Notes: a model not told the origin generated them from the letters alone. Counted from the stretch's first letter, positions 7,833-16,881 are shown. The stretch: 64,000 nt of DNA from Mxb001 sp044360385 (GCA_044360385.1 JBIKKK010000001.1:1-64000); one strand, 5' to 3'. Made by a program: numbers and translations.

Positions 7833-9722
7833 GTGTCCACGGCCCTCTACCGCACCTACCGGCCGGGGCGTCTGGCCGACGTCGTGGGCCAAGAGCACGT
7901 CACCGAGCCGCTCGCCCGCGCCCTGGCGAACGATCGCGTGCATCACGCCTACCTCCTGGCCGGGCCCCGCGGATGCGGCAAGACCTCGACCGCCCGGATC
8001 CTGGCCCGCTCGCTCAACTGCGCGCAGGGTCCCACCCCGGACCCGTGCGGGGAGTGCCAGAGCTGCACGGACCTGGCACCCAACGGCCCCGGGTCTATCG
8101 ACGTCATTGAGTTGGATGCCGCCAGCCACGGCGGTGTCGACGACACTCGCGAGCTTCGGGAGCGAGCGATGTTTGCCCCCGTGTCCTCGCGCTACAAGGT
8201 CTACATCGTCGACGAGGCTCACATGGTCACCACCGCAGGCTTCAATGCGCTTCTCAAGCTCGTGGAGGAGCCGCCGGATCACGTGCGCTTCATCTTCGCG
8301 ACGACCGAAGCGGACAAGGTGATCCCAACGATCCGGTCGCGGACCTTCAACTACGGCTTCCGACTGGTGCCCACGCGCGTGCTCCAGCAGCACTTGGCGA
8401 TGGTCTGCGAGGCCGAAGGAGTGCCCGCCGATCCCGCGGCGCTAGCCCTGGTCGCGCGCAGCGCAGCCGGCAGCGTGCGCGATGCGCTGTCGATCCTCGG
8501 CCAGCTCATCGCGGGATCGGGTCCTGAGGGTCTGACCCACGACGAAGTCTCCGCACAGCTCGGCCTCACCGACGCTGCCCTACTCGACGACACCATCGAC
8601 GCGATCGCGTCCGGCGAGGGAGCGCGACTCTTCTCGGTCATCGACCGGGTCATCGACGCCGGGCAGGATCCGCGCCGCTTCGCCACGGACCTCCTGCAGC
8701 GGTTGCGCGACCTCATCGTGCTCTCCGCAGTTCCGGGCGATGAGGCTCTCGCCATCCTCGACGCACCCGACTCCGAGATCGAGGTCATGCGCGCGCAGGT
8801 CGCCAAGCTCAGCCTGGCGGAGTTGTCTCGCGCTGCGGATCTCGTGAGCGACGGGCTCACTCAGCTTCGCGGTGCGACTGCACCGCGCCTGCACCTGGAG
8901 CTCCTCTCAGCGCGACTGCTGCTGCCCTCGGCAGACGCATCACCCGCCGGACTCGCCGTGCGACTCGATCGCCTCGAGCGCGGTGCGCCTGCGCCCCGAC
9001 CCGCTGCTGCACCGTCTGCTCCCGAGGCCCGTCGCTCGCGCGATCCCGTGCCCTCGCGCGAGCCGGTGGATCCCGACGCGCCGGGCCAGGCTGAGGCCCA
9101 CGCGCAGCGCCCGTCGTCGCGCCCGAAGGCACCGGCTGCGCCACCTCGGAGCAAGAGCGCGGCAGAGCCCGACAGTGGTGGCTCTGCCGACCCCTCGGCC
9201 CGGACCCCCCCGCCACCACCGCCTCGGGTGTCGGCCGTGCTGCCCAGTACTGCCCCGCCATCCGACGCGCCGTCGGATGCGCCTCCCGAGCCCCTTGCCT
9301 CCGCACCCGTCGTTGTGGGAGCGACGCCGAGTCTCTCCGACGTCATGACGATGTGGCCCGCCATCCTTGAGGGACTGAAGTCCATGTCGCGGGTGGGATG
9401 GATGGTCTTCAGCGATTCGCGCCCGCTGTCGCTCGACGCCGGCGTACTCGCCGTGGGCGTGCCCGAGGAGAGCAAGGTGCGCAATGCCCGCACGAGCGGT
9501 CACGCGGAGCGGCTGCGCCAGGTGATCATCGACGTCATGCACGCCGATGTGCAGGTCGATGTCGTCGCGACCGGCTCGGCGCCTCCGTCTCCGACGGTCG
9601 ACGCGCCCCCCTCGGATGAGCCCAGCCTCGACGACTCCGACAGTGACGATGACGTGAGCGGCGAGGCACTCGCGATGCGTGAGCTCGGAGCGACGGTCAT
9701 CGGCGAGATCGAGCAGGGCTGA
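7833..9722 (+). CDS. dnaX: DNA polymerase III subunit gamma/tau
   Basis: 629 residues. The AAA+ clamp-loader ATPase has the Walker A GPRGCGKTSTAR near residue 45, the zinc-binding cysteines C..CGECQSC near 65-80, Walker B DEAHM near 128, the sensor region EEPPDHVRFIFATTE and the arginine finger region PTIRSRTFNYGF. A collar domain extends to about 365. A Pro/Ala-rich low-complexity linker (about 380-480) precedes a carboxyl domain of about 150 residues that ends in an acidic stretch. As part of the clamp loader it drives loading of the beta sliding clamp. GTG start supported by the TAGGGT element six bases upstream. recR follows after one base. Confidence 0.96.
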   Translation: MSTALYRTYRPGRLADVVGQEHVTEPLARALANDRVHHAYLLAGPRGCGKTSTARILARSLNCAQGPTPDPCGECQSCTDLAPNGPGSIDVIELDAASHGGVDDTRELRERAMFAPVSSRYKVYIVDEAHMVTTAGFNALLKLVEEPPDHVRFIFATTEADKVIPTIRSRTFNYGFRLVPTRVLQQHLAMVCEAEGVPADPAALALVARSAAGSVRDALSILGQLIAGSGPEGLTHDEVSAQLGLTDAALLDDTIDAIASGEGARLFSVIDRVIDAGQDPRRFATDLLQRLRDLIVLSAVPGDEALAILDAPDSEIEVMRAQVAKLSLAELSRAADLVSDGLTQLRGATAPRLHLELLSARLLLPSADASPAGLAVRLDRLERGAPAPRPAAAPSAPEARRSRDPVPSREPVDPDAPGQAEAHAQRPSSRPKAPAAPPRSKSAAEPDSGGSADPSARTPPPPPPRVSAVLPSTAPPSDAPSDAPPEPLASAPVVVGATPSLSDVMTMWPAILEGLKSMSRVGWMVFSDSRPLSLDAGVLAVGVPEESKVRNARTSGHAERLRQVIIDVMHADVQVDVVATGSAPPSPTVDAPPSDEPSLDDSDSDDDVSGEALAMRELGATVIGEIEQG

Positions 9723-9723
9723 G

Positions 9724-10323
9724 ATGTACGACGGCATCATGGCCGACCTCATCGACGAGCTCGGTCGCCTTCCCGGCATTGGTCCCAAGAGCGCCCAGCG
9801 CCTCGCCTTCCACATCCTCCAGGCAGAGCCGACGGACATACGCCGTCTCGCGGAGGTGCTGGTCACGGTCAAGGAGCGCGTCCGCTTCTGCACGACGTGC
9901 GGGCACGTTACCGAGGAGGAGGAGTGCCGGATCTGCCGCGATCCACGCCGTGACCCCCACTCTCTCTGCGTGGTGGAGGAGTCACGCGACGTCATCGCGA
10001 TCGAGCGCACGGCGGAGTACCGCGGCCGCTACCACGTGCTGGGGGGCGCGATCAGCCCCATTGATGGTGTCGGACCCGATGACCTCCGCATTCGCGAGCT
10101 CATGCAGCGCCTTGCCGATGGGCAGATCACCGAGGTGATCATCGCGACGGATCCCAACCTCGAGGGTGAGGCCACCGCGACGTATCTCGCGCGCATGCTC
10201 TCGCCTCTCGGGCTCGAGGTGACGCGGCTCGCCAGCGGTCTGCCCGTCGGGGGCGACCTGGAGTACGCCGATGAAGTAACGCTCGGTCGAGCCTTTGCCG
10301 GGCGTCGACGCGTCGACGGCTAG
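9724..10323 (+). CDS. recR: Recombination protein RecR
   Basis: 199 residues, normal for RecR. Order of parts: helix-hairpin-helix LGRLPGIGPKSAQRLA near 12-27, a C4 zinc finger CTTCGHVTEEEECRIC near 56-71, and a Toprim domain with VVEESRDVIAIE, DPNLEGEATA and the closing SGLPVGGDLEYAD. RecR acts with RecF and RecO to load RecA at gaps. The ATG at 9724 is one base after the dnaX stop, so the two are coupled. The ybaB/ebfC gene that normally separates dnaX from recR is absent. Confidence 0.96.
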   Translation: MYDGIMADLIDELGRLPGIGPKSAQRLAFHILQAEPTDIRRLAEVLVTVKERVRFCTTCGHVTEEEECRICRDPRRDPHSLCVVEESRDVIAIERTAEYRGRYHVLGGAISPIDGVGPDDLRIRELMQRLADGQITEVIIATDPNLEGEATATYLARMLSPLGLEVTRLASGLPVGGDLEYADEVTLGRAFAGRRRVDG

Positions 10324-10333
10324 CGCACCGCCT

Positions 10334-10393
10334 CCGAGTGCTGGGTTGTGACGCGCGACACGCCTTCATGACGTGCCACGAGCCAGCACTCGG
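10334..10393 (+). other. Inverted repeat between recR and lysC
   Basis: Two perfect 11-base arms, CCGAGTGCTGG (10334-10344) and CCAGCACTCGG (10383-10393), enclose 38 bases. The distance is long for a simple terminator and no U tract follows. It may end the dnaX-recR transcript, or form a leader structure for lysC-asd; a TAGACT (10431-10436) after it could be the lysC -10 element. Confidence 0.4.
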
Positions 10394-10501
10394 CGCCGTG
10401 GGGTGGGATCGCGGGGGGCGGTCCAGCCGTTAGACTCAAGGCTCCGCCGTCAGGTGTTCACCCCATTCGGGGGTGGCCGGTGTGCGTGCCTGGGAGCCAG
10501 C

Positions 10502-11788
10502 GTGGGCCTCGTCGTGCAGAAGTACGGCGGCTCGTCGGTCGCCGATGCTGCGAGCATTCGCCGAGTGGCTGCGCGCATCGTGGCAACCCACCGGGCAGGT
10601 CACGGCGTCGCCGTCGTGGTCTCGGCGATGGGCGACACCACGGATGAGCTCCTCGACCTCGCCGAGCAGGTATCCCCGAAGCCGCCCGGCCGCGAACTCG
10701 ACATGCTCCTCACCGCGGGCGAGCGCATCTCTATGGCGCTGGTCGCCATGGCCATCAATGACCTCGGCGAGGAGGCCCGCTCCTACACCGGCTCGCAGGC
10801 GGGACTCATCACCGACTCCTCGCATGGTGCTGCTCGCATCATCGACGTGACCCCCGGGCGCATCCAGGAGGCGCTTGCGGCGGGCGCGATCCCGATCGTC
10901 GCTGGCTTCCAGGGCGTGGCCCAGGACACCAAGGACATCACCACCCTCGGTCGCGGCGGCTCCGACACCACAGCCGTGGCGCTCGCGGCAGCGCTCGGCG
11001 CCGACGTCTGCGAGATCTACACCGATGTCGACGGCGTCTTCAGCGCCGACCCGCGGGTCGTGCCCAAGGCGCGCCAGCTCGAGGTCGTCACCTACGAGGA
11101 GATGCTGGAGCTGGCGGCAGCCGGCGCCAAGGTCCTCCACCTGCGCTGCGTCGAATACGCGCGCCGATTCGATCTGCCCATCCACGTGCGGTCGTCATTC
11201 TCCGACCGCGAGGGCACCCTTGTCCTGTCCGAGGCCGCGATCGCGGCCCGAATCGCCGCGGGAGACACCATGGAGCAGCCGATCATCTCCGGCACGGCCG
11301 CAGACACCAACGACGCCAAGGTCACCGTGGTCGGCGTACCCGACCGACCGGGCGAGGCAGCGGCCATCTTCAGTGCCCTCGCCGATGCCGGCATCAACAT
11401 CGACATGATCGTGCAAAACGTGTCGGCCGCATCGACGGGTCTCACCGACGTCACCTTTACCTGCCCCCAGGGTTCCGTGGCCAAGGCCACCGAGGCGCTC
11501 TCTGCGGTGAAGGAGCGCATCGGCTTCGCCGACCTGCTCACTGACGAAGGGATCGCGAAGATCTCGCTTGTGGGCGCGGGCATGCGCTCGCATCCGGGAG
11601 TGTCCGCGACCTTCTTCAAGGCGCTTGCAGACTCCGGAGTCAACGTCGAGATGATCTCGACATCGGAGATCCGCATCTCCGTCGTCACCCGGGCCGATGT
11701 CGCGCAGCAGGCGGTGCAGGCCCTGCACACCGCCTTTGGACTCGATGCCGACGGCGAGGCCGTCGTCTACGCCGGGACCGGCCGCTGA
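10502..11788 (+). CDS. lysC: Aspartate kinase
   Basis: 428 residues. Amino-acid kinase domain begins MGLVVQKYGGSSVADAASIR and contains TAGERISMALVA, GFQGVAQDTKDITTLGRGG and DVDGVFSADPRVV; two ACT domains fill the carboxyl third (PDRPGEAAAIFSALADAG from about residue 278). It phosphorylates aspartate at the start of the Lys/Met/Thr/diaminopimelate pathway. The GTG at 10502 is chosen over an upstream frame because GGGAG lies six bases before it and the KYGGSS motif is then at the amino terminus. asd overlaps its stop. The ACT sequences imply feedback control by lysine and threonine, as in Corynebacterium; an internal start for a beta subunit is annotated separately. Confidence 0.96.
   Translation: MGLVVQKYGGSSVADAASIRRVAARIVATHRAGHGVAVVVSAMGDTTDELLDLAEQVSPKPPGRELDMLLTAGERISMALVAMAINDLGEEARSYTGSQAGLITDSSHGAARIIDVTPGRIQEALAAGAIPIVAGFQGVAQDTKDITTLGRGGSDTTAVALAAALGADVCEIYTDVDGVFSADPRVVPKARQLEVVTYEEMLELAAAGAKVLHLRCVEYARRFDLPIHVRSSFSDREGTLVLSEAAIAARIAAGDTMEQPIISGTAADTNDAKVTVVGVPDRPGEAAAIFSALADAGINIDMIVQNVSAASTGLTDVTFTCPQGSVAKATEALSAVKERIGFADLLTDEGIAKISLVGAGMRSHPGVSATFFKALADSGVNVEMISTSEIRISVVTRADVAQQAVQALHTAFGLDADGEAVVYAGTGR
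11270..11788 (+). other. Internal in-frame start for the aspartokinase beta (regulatory) subunit
   Basis: Within lysC, an ATG at 11270 is preceded by GGGAG at 11260-11264 (five-base spacing). Translation from here gives 172 residues beginning MEQPIISGTAADTNDAKVTV and contains only the ACT domains. Corynebacterium glutamicum makes a 172-residue beta subunit from the same position in lysC, so an alpha2beta2 aspartokinase is expected here. The presence of the start and its ribosome binding site is seen; use of the site is inferred. Confidence 0.65.
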
Positions 11789-12831
11789 TGGCCGGCACCG
11801 ATCTGGTCGTCGCCGTCGTCGGGGCCACCGGCCAGGTGGGCAGTGTCATGCGCCGCCTGCTCGAGGAGCGCGAGTTCCCCGTGGGTCGGATCCGCTACAT
11901 CGCTTCGGCTCGCTCCGCGGGCACGAGCCTGCCCTGGAAGGGCACAGAGGTTGTCGTCGAGGACATCGCTACCGCTGACCTCTCGGGCATCGACATCGCG
12001 CTCTTCTCGGCGGGAGGCAGCACCTCCAAGGAACATGCCCCGCGCTTCGCCGAGGCCGGCGCGATCGTGATCGACAACTCCTCTGCCTGGCGCATGGATC
12101 CCGATGTGCCGCTCGTCGTGAGCGAGGTCAATCCCGAGGCGATCAAGGATGCGCGCAAGGGGATCATCGCCAACCCCAACTGCACGACCATGGCGGCGAT
12201 GCCGGTGCTCATGCCCCTGCACAAGGAGGCCGGCCTGCAGCGGCTGGTCGTGTCGACCTTCCAGGCTGTGTCGGGCAGTGGCCTCTCCGGCGTCGAGGAG
12301 TTGGACTCCCAGATCCGTGCGGTCATCGACTGCGATGTCACCACGCTCGTACACGATGGCTCATCGGTGAACTTCCCCGAGCCGAAGAAGTACGTGCGCA
12401 CCATCGCCTTCGACGTCGTCCCGCTCGCCGGGTCCATTGTCGACGATGGCCTCGGTGAGACAGACGAGGAAAAGAAACTCCGCAACGAGAGCCGCAAGAT
12501 CCTCGGTATCCCCAACCTGCTCGTGTCGGGCACCTGCGTGCGTGTGCCGGTCTTCACCGGTCACTCCCTGTCGATCAACGCCGAGTTCGAGCGGCCCCTG
12601 TCCCCCGAGCGGGCCGAGGAGATCCTCGCCACAGCCGAGGGCGTTGTCGTGACCGATGTGCCGACGCCGCTCCAGGCAGCCGGTGCCGATCCCTCATTCG
12701 TCGGCCGAATTCGCGCCGACGAAGGCGCCCCCGAGGGTCGTGGCCTGGCGATGTTCGTGAGCAACGACAACCTGCGCAAGGGCGCAGCGCTCAACGCCGT
12801 GCAGATCGCCGAGCTCGTCGTCTCCCGGTGA
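11788..12831 (+). CDS. asd: Aspartate-semialdehyde dehydrogenase
   Basis: 347 residues. NADP-binding GATGQVGSVMRRLLEER at the amino terminus; catalytic Cys132 in ANPNCTTM; STFQAVSGSGLSGVEEL follows, and the catalytic histidine lies in VFTGHSLSINAEFE. It reduces aspartyl phosphate to the semialdehyde, the second step after LysC. The ATG overlaps the lysC stop in TGATG. A strong hairpin at 12882-12915 follows the gene, ending the lysC-asd operon. Confidence 0.96.
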   Translation: MAGTDLVVAVVGATGQVGSVMRRLLEEREFPVGRIRYIASARSAGTSLPWKGTEVVVEDIATADLSGIDIALFSAGGSTSKEHAPRFAEAGAIVIDNSSAWRMDPDVPLVVSEVNPEAIKDARKGIIANPNCTTMAAMPVLMPLHKEAGLQRLVVSTFQAVSGSGLSGVEELDSQIRAVIDCDVTTLVHDGSSVNFPEPKKYVRTIAFDVVPLAGSIVDDGLGETDEEKKLRNESRKILGIPNLLVSGTCVRVPVFTGHSLSINAEFERPLSPERAEEILATAEGVVVTDVPTPLQAAGADPSFVGRIRADEGAPEGRGLAMFVSNDNLRKGAALNAVQIAELVVSR

Positions 12832-12881
12832 CCGCACCACCGGCGAGTGACCAGCCTGGGCTGGGGACCCCTGGGAATGGC

Positions 12882-12915
12882 GTTGGGCCTGGATCCTCAT
12901 GGATCCAGGCCCAAC
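12882..12915. terminator. Perfect 15-bp hairpin between asd and tRNA-Pro
   Basis: Arms GTTGGGCCTGGATCC (12882-12896) and GGATCCAGGCCCAAC (12901-12915) with a TCAT loop. It lies between convergent asd and tRNA-Pro and can terminate both. There is no T tract, as is common for actinobacterial terminators. Confidence 0.75.
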
Positions 12916-12919
12916 TCAG

Positions 12920-12993
<74 letters not shown>

Positions 12994-12999
12994 AGGGAG

Positions 13000-13020
13000 C
13001 CGGGGGAGTCTATCCCCCGG
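13000..13020 (-). terminator. Hairpin at the end of the metallophosphoesterase gene
   Basis: Arms CCGGGGG (13000-13006) and CCCCCGG (13014-13020) around a seven-base loop that contains the stop codon of the phosphoesterase gene. It is a plausible terminator, though it also overlaps the putative tRNA-Pro -10 hexamer. Confidence 0.4.
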
Positions 13021-13930
13021 ACGTGAGCGTCAGGAGCGTGGCCTCGGGTGGGCAGGCGACGCGGATCGGGGCGTAGGGCGACGTGCCCAGACCTGCGGAC
13101 ACGTGCAGCCACATGTCGGATCGATCATGCTGGGCGAACTCCATGAGCGGGCGCTCATGCTGCGAGAGCCCGCGGGCGCGGCCGCGGTCGAGATCGCAGT
13201 TGGTGACCAGCGCACCGAGTCCCGGCACCCGCACCTGGCCGCCGTGGGTGTGTCCCGCCAGCATGAGGTCGACGCCATCGGCCGCCATCGCATCGACGAC
13301 CCTCAGGTAAGGGGCGTGAGCGACGCCGATGGCGATATCCGCATCGTCGCGGGGTGAGCCCGAGACCCTCGCGTAGTCGTCACGCTCGATGTGGGGATCA
13401 TCGACGCCACGGATTTCTACGACGCGCCCACCCGCCTCGATGACCGTGCTCGCATTCGGCAGGTGAGCCCAGCCAGCGGAGGTCAGGCGCGCGACCAGAT
13501 CCGGCCAGGGGAGCTCGGGTCGATCGGGATGCAGGTCAGACGGCCCGGCGAGGTAGGAGAAGGGATTGATGGGCCGCGGCGCGTAGTAGTCGTTGCTGCC
13601 CAGCACGAAAGCGCCGGGTGTGTCGAGTAGCGGGTCGAGTGCGGACAGCACGGGATCGACAGCTTCGCGGTGGGAGAGGAAGTCGCCGGTGACGACGACC
13701 ACGTCGGGGCGCAGCTCTGTAAGCGAAGCGACCCAGTCCTGCAGCCGATGGCGCGATGGAGTCATGTGCAGGTCGGACAGGTGCAGGACCCGCAGGTCGG
13801 GCTGGCCCGATGGCAATGTCGGCACGGTCGCCCTGCGCAGGCGGTAGGAGGCGGCCTCCCAGCGCGCGTAGGCGAGGGTGGCCGCGCCCAGGAGGGCACC
13901 GCCGCCGAGGAGTGCCGTACGCGTCTGCAC
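13010..13930 (-). CDS. Calcineurin-like metallophosphoesterase (YkuE-like)
   Basis: 306 residues with an amino-terminal hydrophobic stretch (about 5-22) that may anchor it in the membrane. The five metal-site motifs of the family are present in order: LHLSDLHMTP near 50, VVTGDFLSH near 80, LGSNDYY near 113, GVAHAP near 203 and AGHTHGGQVRVP near 222. Related YkuE/YaeI proteins act on lipid-linked or small phosphodiesters at the membrane; the substrate here is unknown. The GTG start has the hexamer CACACT six bases upstream, so it may be leaderless. Divergent from the yqeY gene. Confidence 0.85.
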   Translation of the reverse strand: MQTRTALLGGGALLGAATLAYARWEAASYRLRRATVPTLPSGQPDLRVLHLSDLHMTPSRHRLQDWVASLTELRPDVVVVTGDFLSHREAVDPVLSALDPLLDTPGAFVLGSNDYYAPRPINPFSYLAGPSDLHPDRPELPWPDLVARLTSAGWAHLPNASTVIEAGGRVVEIRGVDDPHIERDDYARVSGSPRDDADIAIGVAHAPYLRVVDAMAADGVDLMLAGHTHGGQVRVPGLGALVTNCDLDRGRARGLSQHERPLMEFAQHDRSDMWLHVSAGLGTSPYAPIRVACPPEATLLTLTSGG

Positions 13931-13986
13931 CTGGAAAGTGTGTCACCGGTGCGCGCCTGACCAGCCCACTGGGCGAGGATGGCCCC

Positions 13987-14448
13987 ATGAGCGCCCTCAA
14001 GGATCAACTGCAGTCTGACCTGACCACGGCTATCCGCGCCCAGGACGAGCTCACCATGGCGACCCTGCGGATGGCGCTGTCAGCGATCACCAACGCCGAG
14101 GTCTCGGGCAAGGAGGCCCGGGAGCTCAGCGACGATGAAGTGATGGTCGTGCTCACGAGCGAGGCCAAGAAGCGTCGCGAGGCGGCGGAGTCCTTCGACG
14201 GCGCTGGCGCCACGGATCGGGCGGACCGCGAGCGGGCGGAGCTCGGCGTACTCCAGCGCTATCTCCCCGAGCAACTGAGCGAGGATGAGATCAAGCAGAT
14301 CGTGGCCGCTGCTGTGTCCGCGGCTGCGGCTGATGGCAAGACCGGTCCCGCAGCGATGGGTGCGGTGATGAAGGTCGTTACGCCGCAGACACGTGGTCGT
14401 GCGGACGGCGGCCAAGTTGCCGCGCTGGTCAAGGCCGCGCTCGGCTAA
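13987..14448 (+). CDS. GatB/YqeY domain protein
   Basis: 153 residues, all alpha, matching the stand-alone YqeY family: MSALKDQLQSDLTTAIRAQD at the start, SKGKEARELSDDE-like middle with KKRREAAESF, then LPEQLSEDEIKQIV and the closing GAVMKVVTPQTRGRADG motif. The family shares the tRNA-binding tail domain of GatB; its role in bacteria is not established. A GAGGAT hexamer lies six bases before the ATG, so it may be leaderless. Its TAA overlaps the PBP stop on the other strand. The same gene next to a class A PBP is common in actinobacteria. Confidence 0.9.
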   Translation: MSALKDQLQSDLTTAIRAQDELTMATLRMALSAITNAEVSGKEARELSDDEVMVVLTSEAKKRREAAESFDGAGATDRADRERAELGVLQRYLPEQLSEDEIKQIVAAAVSAAAADGKTGPAAMGAVMKVVTPQTRGRADGGQVAALVKAALG

Positions 14449-16769
14449 CCCGGCGCGGTTGGCTCAGGGCTCGGCTCGGGCGTCGGCTCGGGGGTCGGGC
14501 TCGGCTCGGGCGTCGGCTCGGGGGTCGGGGTCGGGGTCGGGCTCGGACCCGGACCCGGGGTGGGCTTCGGCTTCTTGGACTCCTCCGGCTTCGGCTCCTT
14601 GGACTCCTCGGGTTCGGGGAGCGGGAAGGGCATGTAGACCGGCGATGGCCCGACACCGCGCACGGGACCGACGCCCCAGTCGTTGAAGAGCTCGAAGGGC
14701 TGGGGTGTGAGGTTGGCGTGCGCGGCGATCATGGTGTCGCGCCAAATCGGGTTGGGGATCTGCCCGCCGGTGACGTAGGAGTAGTAGGTGCCGTTGATCG
14801 TGACGTCGGTCATCGGGTAGGCGAAGCCACCGCGCGGATCTCCCACCCACACTGCGGCGGCCATCTGGGGTGTGAAGCCAGCGAACCAGATTGCGGCGTT
14901 GTCGTTGGTGCTGCCGGTCTTGCCGGCGGCCGGTCGATCCGGCAGGGAGGCCGCGCTGCCTGTGCGGCCTTCGAAGGGGCCGTCGATGACGCTTGTGAGC
15001 ACGCCGGTCACGGCATCGGCCACATTGCGCGAAACGACCTCGCGGCAGCGAGGATCCGGCACTTCGACGTCATTGCCGTAGCGATCTTTGATCTCCACGA
15101 CGACGCGCGGCTCGCAGTACGTGCCGTGATTGGCGAAGGCGGCGTAGGCACCGGCCATGGAGAGGGGAGAGACCTCCATCGTGCCAAGGGAGAAGGTCGG
15201 CACGCGCTGAAGCGGATCTCCGGTGGCCAGGCGCACGCCCATCTCCTCGGCGATCTCCGCCTGGCGGCATAGGCCGAAGCGCTCGGCGAGGGTGACGAAG
15301 TAGGTGTTGGTCGAGAAGGCCGTCGCCTGGAACATGTTGAGGAAGCCCGACGACCCGGAGTTGCGCACGGTGACGGAATCGAAGGCTGTCCCATCCGTGC
15401 AGTTGACGAAGTTCTCGAAGGTCTTGGGATTGGGGGAGTCGATACCCTCGGTGGGCGAGAATCCCTGCTCCAGTGCAGCCGCGAGCGTGAAGACCTTGAA
15501 GGTCGAGCCGGCTTGCATGCCGATAGTGCCGCCGAAGCCCTGATCGACGTTGTAGTTATACGTCGTCTTGCCTCGACCCTTCAGACCCCAGTCGCGGTTT
15601 TGCGCCATAGCGATGACATTGCCGGTGCCGGGCTCCACGAGCGTGATGGCTGCAGCGCGCTGACTGGGATCCTTGGAGGGGATGTACGACGTCACGGCCG
15701 TCATGGCGGCGTCTTGTACGTCGGGATCCAGCGTCGTGCGGATCGTGAGTCCGCCTCGACGCAGCAGTGCCTCGCGCTCGACGAGCGTCTCGCCGAATGC
15801 GGGGTCGGCCTTGATCATGCGGATGACGAAGTCGCAGAAGTAGGGGGCGTACGACGACGTGCACCCATTGGGCTGGAGTGAGGGGTCGAGCACGCCCTCG
15901 AGGGATACGCGCGAGGCTGCGCTCGCCTGGATGGGGGTGATGAAGCCGGCCTCCGCCATCTCCCCGAGGACGAGGTTGCGCCTCTGTTCTGCCAGCTCCG
16001 GATTGCGCGTGGGGTCGAAGGCGGTGGGCTGCTGCACGATTCCCGCAAGGGTGGCACTCTCCACCAGGTCGAGCTCAGCGGCAGGCTTCGAGAAGTAGCG
16101 GCGAGCGGCCGCCTCGACGCCGTAGGCACCGGCTCCGAAGTAGACGATGTTGAGGTAGCGCTCGAGGATCTCGTCCTTGGAGTAGCGCCGTTCGAGTGCG
16201 AGTGCGTAGCGAATCTCGCGGAGCTTGCGCGAGGGTGTGCGCGCGCGGGCTGCCTCGAGTTCGTCCTCGTTGGACGCGCTCGCGATGAGCAGGTTCTTGA
16301 CGTATTGCTGCGTGATGGTCGAGCCACCCTGGGTGCTGCCAGTCTGGGTGCTGTTGGCGACGATCGCTCGCATGGTGCCGCGTAGATCGATTCCGGGGTG
16401 GTCGAGGAATCGAGCATCCTCGACCGCGACGATCGCCTGCCGCATGACCGGTGCCACACCTGCGAGCGGGACCTCGACGCGGTTTTGGTAGTAGATGGTG
16501 GCCATGACCGAGCCGTCGCTGGCGAGGATGACCGAGCGCTCCGGCAGGTCGGGTGCGTCCAACTGGGATGGCAGGGACTCGAAGCTGTCGATGGCGCCTC
16601 GGGTGAGCAGTCCGGTGGCCGCGGCGACGGGCAGGACCATGGCTGCTGCGACAGCGCCCGCGACCACGGCGACAAGCAGGAAGAGTCCTAGGCGGCCGAG
16701 CGCGGCCAGGGGCCGTGCTGCCGCGACGCCTGCCCGGGTGGGCGCAGGTGGCGGGTAGGGCTCTCTCAC
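14445..16769 (-). CDS. ponA: Class A penicillin-binding protein (bifunctional transglycosylase/transpeptidase)
   Basis: 774 residues. A short cytoplasmic tail and one membrane helix (about 28-55) precede a GT51 glycosyltransferase domain (catalytic Glu117 in VAVEDARFLDHPGID, then GGSTITQQYVKN). The transpeptidase domain has the nucleophile motif STFK near residue 430, a STNT motif and KTGSTNDNAA near 625. The carboxyl tail of about 60 residues is Glu/Lys/Pro-rich, then Pro-Thr-Glu repeats. It polymerises and cross-links peptidoglycan outside the membrane. The GTG at 16769 is preceded by GAGGAG. Position next to whiB4/wblA and two ArsA-like ATPases matches mycobacterial ponA2 and its Streptomyces counterpart. 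Confidence 0.94.
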   Translation of the reverse strand: MREPYPPPAPTRAGVAAARPLAALGRLGLFLLVAVVAGAVAAAMVLPVAAATGLLTRGAIDSFESLPSQLDAPDLPERSVILASDGSVMATIYYQNRVEVPLAGVAPVMRQAIVAVEDARFLDHPGIDLRGTMRAIVANSTQTGSTQGGSTITQQYVKNLLIASASNEDELEAARARTPSRKLREIRYALALERRYSKDEILERYLNIVYFGAGAYGVEAAARRYFSKPAAELDLVESATLAGIVQQPTAFDPTRNPELAEQRRNLVLGEMAEAGFITPIQASAASRVSLEGVLDPSLQPNGCTSSYAPYFCDFVIRMIKADPAFGETLVEREALLRRGGLTIRTTLDPDVQDAAMTAVTSYIPSKDPSQRAAAITLVEPGTGNVIAMAQNRDWGLKGRGKTTYNYNVDQGFGGTIGMQAGSTFKVFTLAAALEQGFSPTEGIDSPNPKTFENFVNCTDGTAFDSVTVRNSGSSGFLNMFQATAFSTNTYFVTLAERFGLCRQAEIAEEMGVRLATGDPLQRVPTFSLGTMEVSPLSMAGAYAAFANHGTYCEPRVVVEIKDRYGNDVEVPDPRCREVVSRNVADAVTGVLTSVIDGPFEGRTGSAASLPDRPAAGKTGSTNDNAAIWFAGFTPQMAAAVWVGDPRGGFAYPMTDVTINGTYYSYVTGGQIPNPIWRDTMIAAHANLTPQPFELFNDWGVGPVRGVGPSPVYMPFPLPEPEESKEPKPEESKKPKPTPGPGPSPTPTPTPEPTPEPSPTPEPTPEPSPEPTAPG
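14467..14526 (-). repeat. 30-bp tandem repeat in the PBP tail
   Basis: Two perfect consecutive 30-base copies (14467-14496 and 14497-14526) encode ten-residue Pro/Thr/Glu/Ser units in the extracellular tail. The surrounding sequence is a degenerate continuation. Such repeats can vary in number between strains. Confidence 0.85.
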
Positions 16770-16881
16770 GGGACTCCTCGGGGAAGGTGCGCTTCACCAG
16801 GGTAGGCGAGTGCAGGGCGGGAGTCTTGTCTCACGCGGGTCAGTATCTGGACAGGGACTAGCCCGAAAGTACCTATTGCGT

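Noticed and set aside
10346..10361. TGTGA-N6-ACACG resembling a Crp site upstream of lysC
   Set aside because: Only one half fits the TGTGA-N6-TCACA consensus and it lies inside the inverted repeat loop; too weak to report as a site.
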